Below, one piece after another: positions 23,508-26,660 of a stretch of DNA of 26,660 nt. The notes below the pieces were generated by a model. That model did not search any database and was not told where the DNA came from. It was given only the letters and a program-made list of their open reading frames with translations. Positions within the stretch are counted from its first letter, which is position 1, and the number at the start of each line of letters is the position of its first letter. The stretch is taken from the NCBI GenBank assembly GCA_964363305.1, contig CAYIHX010000047.1:1-26660 (forward strand). The letters run 5' to 3'. The translations under genes were made by a program, and so were the position numbers. Source of the stretch: CAYIHX01 sp964363305 (lineage in GTDB: Bacteria; Bdellovibrionota; UBA1018).

Positions 23508-24182
23508 TCAGTAAAAGGTCAGTGCATAGCCATGCTGGGTACCATTCATATAGAGGTACACCGTACCGCTAAATCCATAGCTTCCGCTCGTATAGAGATG
23601 GCCTTGAATGGCTATGCCACTGACGCAGGCTGAGGATCCGTAGGTGCCGGCACCGGAGTAAGACGAAGACGCATTTTGGATGAGCTGCTGGTAGTAAGTT
23701 CCGATGGTCAGTTGTCCCGATACGGTAAGCGAGGACGTACCTGAGACCAGAGACTGGGCCACCATTTGGAAGGTGCCTACAGAGTAGGTTTCACCGGTGC
23801 TTACGCTGCTAAAGGTCGTGCCACTCACGGCGGTGCTAGTCCCGACGGTCATGGGGCCGTAGACACCGGCGCTGGGAATCGTTCCGCCATATACGTTGTT
23901 CGAGCTATCGACCTGCAGGCCTGACCCATAGAAAGGAATCGCTTGGCTGATAGGAATGCAACCGCCGGAGCTGGCAGTGATGCTGGTACCAGCAACGCAA
24001 GTGCCGTTGTACGACCCGTACCCGGATGGGCAGGAGCCTTGGGACAAGCACCCATAGCCGCTCGTGTCTACGTATCCGGAGGCGCAGGATGCCGCCGTTC
24101 CTGTGGTTGTGGAGGTTGCGGATCCGCAGCCCGCTAAAATCAACAGCATCATTGTAGGTAATTGCCACTTAAACTGAAACAT
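23508..24182 (-). CDS. Predicted lipoprotein with Cys-rich N-terminal repeat, unknown function
   Basis: A 224-residue lipoprotein precursor starting at ATG 24182 (MFQFKWQLPTMML); the frame extends to 24227, but AAAGGGAG precedes this ATG well. The lipobox LAGC puts the acylated Cys at residue 19. Then follow Ser/Thr-rich GSATSTTTGTAAS and a short Cys/Gly/Tyr repeat, SCASGYVDTSGYGC and SCPSGYGSYNGTC, with five cysteines in about 35 residues. The rest (about 70-224) is a Ser/Gly/Thr/Tyr-rich beta-type domain, SGSYGFSGTVYLYMNGTQHG at the end, with few charged residues. It looks like a surface-exposed beta protein. Family not recognised. It is the first gene of the minus-strand group with 23102-23428, separated by 79 bases. 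Confidence 0.72.
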   Translation of the reverse strand: MFQFKWQLPTMMLLILAGCGSATSTTTGTAASCASGYVDTSGYGCLSQGSCPSGYGSYNGTCVAGTSITASSGGCIPISQAIPFYGSGLQVDSSNNVYGGTIPSAGVYGPMTVGTSTAVSGTTFSSVSTGETYSVGTFQMVAQSLVSGTSSLTVSGQLTIGTYYQQLIQNASSSYSGAGTYGSSACVSGIAIQGHLYTSGSYGFSGTVYLYMNGTQHGYALTFY

Positions 24183-24374
24183 TCTGGACTCCCTTTGCGG
24201 TGATTGTCGCCTGCAAGTACTCTTCATTGCAGCGTTGATGCCAAGTTCGAGGGGAATTTTTCTGAGCGATATTCAGAGTGAAGTGTGGCGGTTTCAACCC
24301 GTATTGACACGGGCCCAACAGATGTTTAGGAATTAATCAGCCACGATCTGGACACAACGTTAGATGAAATAGAA

Positions 24375-24400
24375 AAAACCGCCTATGACTAGGCGGTTTT
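24375..24400 (-). terminator. Rho-independent terminator of the two-component operon
   Basis: AAAACCGCCTA (24375-24385), loop TGAC and TAGGCGGTTTT (24390-24400) form a perfect 11-base stem. On the minus strand it is followed by a T-rich TTTTTTCT tract, 25 bases after the histidine kinase stop. Confidence 0.85.
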
Positions 24401-24425
24401 CATTCTCGATTGCAGACCCTACAAC

Positions 24426-25751
24426 TTAAGAGATGGGGAGAGTGATCTCGACCGCTGCACCTTGGGCGTCTCCACGATTGTACGCACGCAGTCGGCCGCG
24501 ATGTAGCTCTGCTACCGTGCGCATGATCACCGATCCTAAGCCCACCGACAGGCGCCCCTCTGCTGTCCGTCGCAGAACTCTGCTGGCCCGGCGCTCACCG
24601 AAATCTCGAAGCCCCTCGGCCGTAAATCCCGGACCGTCGTCGACGATCGTGATTTGTAGCTCCGTTCCATGCCGCTGCACCGATGCGCGTACTTCATCTT
24701 GGGCAAAAGTATAGGCGTTTTCTAGGGCATTGCGCACCAAACGCCGAAGGAGATGAGGGTCACCCGCGACAGTAAGGTTTTCGCCTTCTACCAGAATGGT
24801 TTTAGGGCCTTCTCCCAAGGCGACGCTGTCAGCTTCGTCGTCGAGAAGAACCTTGAGATCGACGCGGTCCGAGCTCGCCTTGTACTGGGGCTCACTGACT
24901 TGCGCGAGTACCAATAGGTCTTCCACTAAGCGTTCGAAGTACTCCGTCTCGCGTTGGGCCAGGGCCAATAGCTCCGCGTGAGCGTCGGCAGCCAATGCAG
25001 GTTTTTGCAGCGTCGACAGTAAATTCTTTAGTGACGCAATCGGTGTTCGCAAGTCGTGCGTGAGGTCCTGCAAGAGGGCCATTCGAGAGCGCTCGGTCGT
25101 GCGTAGACGCTCTACCAGGGTCTCGATTTCATCCGCCATGGCGTTAAAACGCTCCATCGCTTGGCCCAGTTCGTCGGCCTGTTGTACAGGGAAGCGAGCC
25201 TTCAGATTACCCTTCTTGAGCTGCAACATCACGTCGTCTACTAACGCGACTTTTTCGCTCACCGAGCGCGATAACAGAAAGATCGCAAACCCTATGCCGA
25301 TGATGACTGCGCAGATCAAGGAGCCGAAAGTACCGATGAAAAAAAGCAAAGGCGGACCGGGTGGCACCGGAGGAGGGATGCCGGCTTCGAGTCGAGGAGA
25401 CAAGTACAGGTACTGCACTTTCTCTCCGGGCAACCGGATTAGGCCTGGCGGTGGGCCTGGCGGACGACGATCCTTCGACGCTTGTCCAGCGGGCAATGGC
25501 ACAAACTCATCAGGCGCTTCAGGCTTACGGATGGCTTCCCAGTCGATCGGCAATGCTTTGCCTCCCGTCAGGCTAGCGCCTTTCTCGTCCAGCAACTGCG
25601 CTCGAAATGGAAAACGGGGGAAACCAAAGTCGGGACGTTGGGCAAAGTAACGAACCGCGAAATGCGAGAGGACAAAGCCGGTTACGATGAAGAACAAAAC
25701 CAGGCTTGCGGTGATCGCGTAATGCCGCCGCAGGATCGAAGTGCGAATCAT
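24426..25751 (-). CDS. Sensor histidine kinase
   Basis: A 441-residue inner-membrane sensor. Membrane helix 1 is at about residues 13-33, followed by a periplasmic part of about 100 residues rich in Pro and Arg (RRPPGPPPGL, PPPVPPGPP), with no known sensor fold. Helix 2 is at about 136-160, then a HAMP segment (VDDVMLQLKKGNLKARFPVQQADELGQAM), a dimerisation helix with H-box LTHDLRTPIASLKNLL (His232), N-box NALENAYTF, and ATP-lid motifs DDGPGF and VGLGSVIM. His232 would autophosphorylate and transfer to the regulator. Its ATG overlaps the regulator stop by 4 bases, so they are coupled. Proline runs would make translation dependent on elongation factor P. The signal is unknown; family identity is certain. 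Confidence 0.95.
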   Translation of the reverse strand: MIRTSILRRHYAITASLVLFFIVTGFVLSHFAVRYFAQRPDFGFPRFPFRAQLLDEKGASLTGGKALPIDWEAIRKPEAPDEFVPLPAGQASKDRRPPGPPPGLIRLPGEKVQYLYLSPRLEAGIPPPVPPGPPLLFFIGTFGSLICAVIIGIGFAIFLLSRSVSEKVALVDDVMLQLKKGNLKARFPVQQADELGQAMERFNAMADEIETLVERLRTTERSRMALLQDLTHDLRTPIASLKNLLSTLQKPALAADAHAELLALAQRETEYFERLVEDLLVLAQVSEPQYKASSDRVDLKVLLDDEADSVALGEGPKTILVEGENLTVAGDPHLLRRLVRNALENAYTFAQDEVRASVQRHGTELQITIVDDGPGFTAEGLRDFGERRASRVLRRTAEGRLSVGLGSVIMRTVAELHRGRLRAYNRGDAQGAAVEITLPIS

Positions 25752-26419
25752 GCTTTCTCCAATCGATAACCGACTCCGTACACTGACCGAATTTGTACGG
25801 AGCGCACGGCCGCCTGGCGTAACCTGGCTCTTAAATGACTGATGTTCGAGTCGATGGACCGATCATAGATATCCGCATTGGGATCCACGGCCTGCACCAA
25901 AGTCTCTCGATTCAGTACCTTGTCGGCATTTTGCATAAGAACGAGTAAGATATTGAATTCTCGTGGGCTCAATTCGAGTTCGGTCTTGCCATTGAACACC
26001 TTGCGCTCGTCGATCAGCATCAGCAGGTCGGCATAACGGAGCTGCGCGGAACGGGCCACTGGCTCACGGAGTGCGGTGCGGATCCGTTGCAAGAGTTCAC
26101 GATCACCAAATGGCTTCCGAATGTAATCGTTTGCACCAAGCTGCAAGCCCTCAACTGCCGAGTCTTCGTCAGTCCTCGCGGTGAGAATGAGAACTGGAAT
26201 GCGGGATCCTTTTTCGCGCAGTTCCTTGAGCAAAATTAGTCCGCTGCCGTCAGGCAGGCTTAAGTCGAGCAGTACTAAATCGAGACTCTGTTTCTGATTC
26301 AGTTCGCGCGCTTGTCGCAGGCTAGTCGCCCAATGAACCCGGTACCCCTCCAGCTCGAGGTTTACCGAAAGGCCGCGACCCAAAACGGGGTCATCTTCGA
26401 CTAGGAGGATCTCGCTCAT
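25748..26419 (-). CDS. OmpR-family response regulator
   Basis: A 223-residue DNA-binding regulator. The receiver (1-118) has the acidic pair Glu8/Asp9-Asp10, phospho-acceptor Asp52 (LLDLSLPDGSG) and the conserved Lys in RKPFGD. The C-terminal OmpR-type winged helix (about 125-222) has LSPREFNILLVLMQNADKV, DRSIDSNISHLRARLR and SVYGVGYRLE. It is the partner of the histidine kinase downstream, with which it shares a 4-base overlap. Its own ATG shares one base with the TGA of the Met/Gly-rich gene upstream (TGATG), so all three appear to be translationally coupled. Family certain; regulated genes unknown. Confidence 0.95.
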   Translation of the reverse strand: MSEILLVEDDPVLGRGLSVNLELEGYRVHWATSLRQARELNQKQSLDLVLLDLSLPDGSGLILLKELREKGSRIPVLILTARTDEDSAVEGLQLGANDYIRKPFGDRELLQRIRTALREPVARSAQLRYADLLMLIDERKVFNGKTELELSPREFNILLVLMQNADKVLNRETLVQAVDPNADIYDRSIDSNISHLRARLRQAAVRSVQIRSVYGVGYRLEKA

Positions 26420-26660
26420 CAGAAAGCCCTCAGGCCAGCCGCACCGAAGCCCGTGTAGCTACTGCCGTAAGCTCCGTAAGTCGAGTAACTGGGCATCATC
26501 ATCGTAGAATACATCGTAGAATACGGCGAGGTGTAGGCTGACATCATGGGATTGTATCCAGAGTACCCCACTGAGTAGGGGCTCATCATCATAGACGAGC
26601 CGTAGCCACCGCCCATCATGCCCATGGAGCCCATGCCTCCACCGCCCATCATGCCCATGG
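26419..26660 (-). CDS. Met/Gly/Tyr/Ser-rich repetitive protein, 5'-truncated
   Basis: The C-terminal 79+ residues of a low-complexity protein, cut by the window edge. It begins MGMMGGGGMGSMGMMGG, then SSMMMSPYSVGYSGYNPMMS, then Tyr/Ser-rich MYSTMMMPSYSTYGAYGS and ends TGFGAAGLRAF. The visible ATG need not be the start because the Gly/Met pattern continues to the edge. Nearly all residues are Gly, Met, Tyr, Ser, Thr, Ala or Pro; there is almost no charge. Such Met-rich and Tyr/Gly-rich segments occur in exported, metal-binding or surface-forming proteins. Here it is the first known gene of the two-component operon, coupled by TGATG. A role in Cu(I) or another metal response is a possible reading; the sequence does not prove it. 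Confidence 0.6.
   Translation of the reverse strand, partial: MGMMGGGGMGSMGMMGGGYGSSMMMSPYSVGYSGYNPMMSAYTSPYSTMYSTMMMPSYSTYGAYGSSYTGFGAAGLRAF

Noticed and set aside
24301..24330. Plus-strand TTGACA box near 24304
   Set aside because: The -10 region at 17 bases matches poorly and no plus-strand gene follows, so I do not call it a promoter.

Overview
The window comes from a Gram-negative bacterium of moderately high G+C. Two lipoproteins with clear lipoboxes, several small proteins with Sec signal peptides, an OmpR/histidine-kinase pair and largely Shine-Dalgarno-led genes support this. The many small secreted proteins without a recognised function and the Tgt-methyltransferase fusion would fit a Bdellovibrionota or other delta-proteobacteria-like lineage, but that placement is an inference; there is no rRNA or other phylogenetic marker here.

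Layout. (a) 1-1120: 3' part of cobyric acid synthase (cobQ). (b) 1128-6959: a stress-type group with a three-BON-domain protein, a DUF302 gene broken by a one-base frameshift, a membrane protein, a lipoprotein and a Ca2+-type P-type ATPase. The 2294-2917 stretch holds no recognised gene. (c) 6990-8286: two tandem paralogous membrane proteins with an invariant four-cysteine motif and a shared non-coding leader. (d) 8547-10562: a tRNA-guanine transglycosylase-like enzyme fused to an MnmC-like methyltransferase. (e) 10570-12615: two secreted proteins, the larger with a PKD-like region and an HEAAH motif. (f) 12754-18916: a compact five-gene operon of ethanolamine-type permease, glutamine-synthetase-like ligase, Fe-dependent alcohol dehydrogenase, class-I amidotransferase-type gamma-glutamyl hydrolase and aldehyde dehydrogenase. 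(g) 18909-21515: a more A+T-rich accessory patch with a DUF4143 ATPase, an unknown gene, an intact XRE antitoxin, a deleted RelE-type toxin and an orphan antitoxin fragment. (h) 21752-24182: a His-motif membrane protein, a small Pro-rich secreted protein and a lipoprotein. (i) 24375-26660: a terminator, histidine kinase, response regulator and the 3' part of a Met/Gly/Tyr-rich protein, translationally coupled.

The most interesting system is (f). Its enzymes form a complete gamma-glutamylation route for a small amino alcohol. The ligase attaches glutamate to the amine, the alcohol dehydrogenase and aldehyde dehydrogenase oxidise the hydroxyl end to an acid, and the hydrolase releases glutamate plus an amino acid. 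With ethanolamine as substrate the product would be glycine, without ammonia-lyase, B12 or a microcompartment. The synthetase has Trp where ammonia-using glutamine synthetases have the flap-loop catalytic Glu, which supports an amine rather than ammonia as substrate. The second highlight is the fusion in (d), which joins two enzyme types that both act at wobble position 34 and has unusual substitutions in the transglycosylase core.
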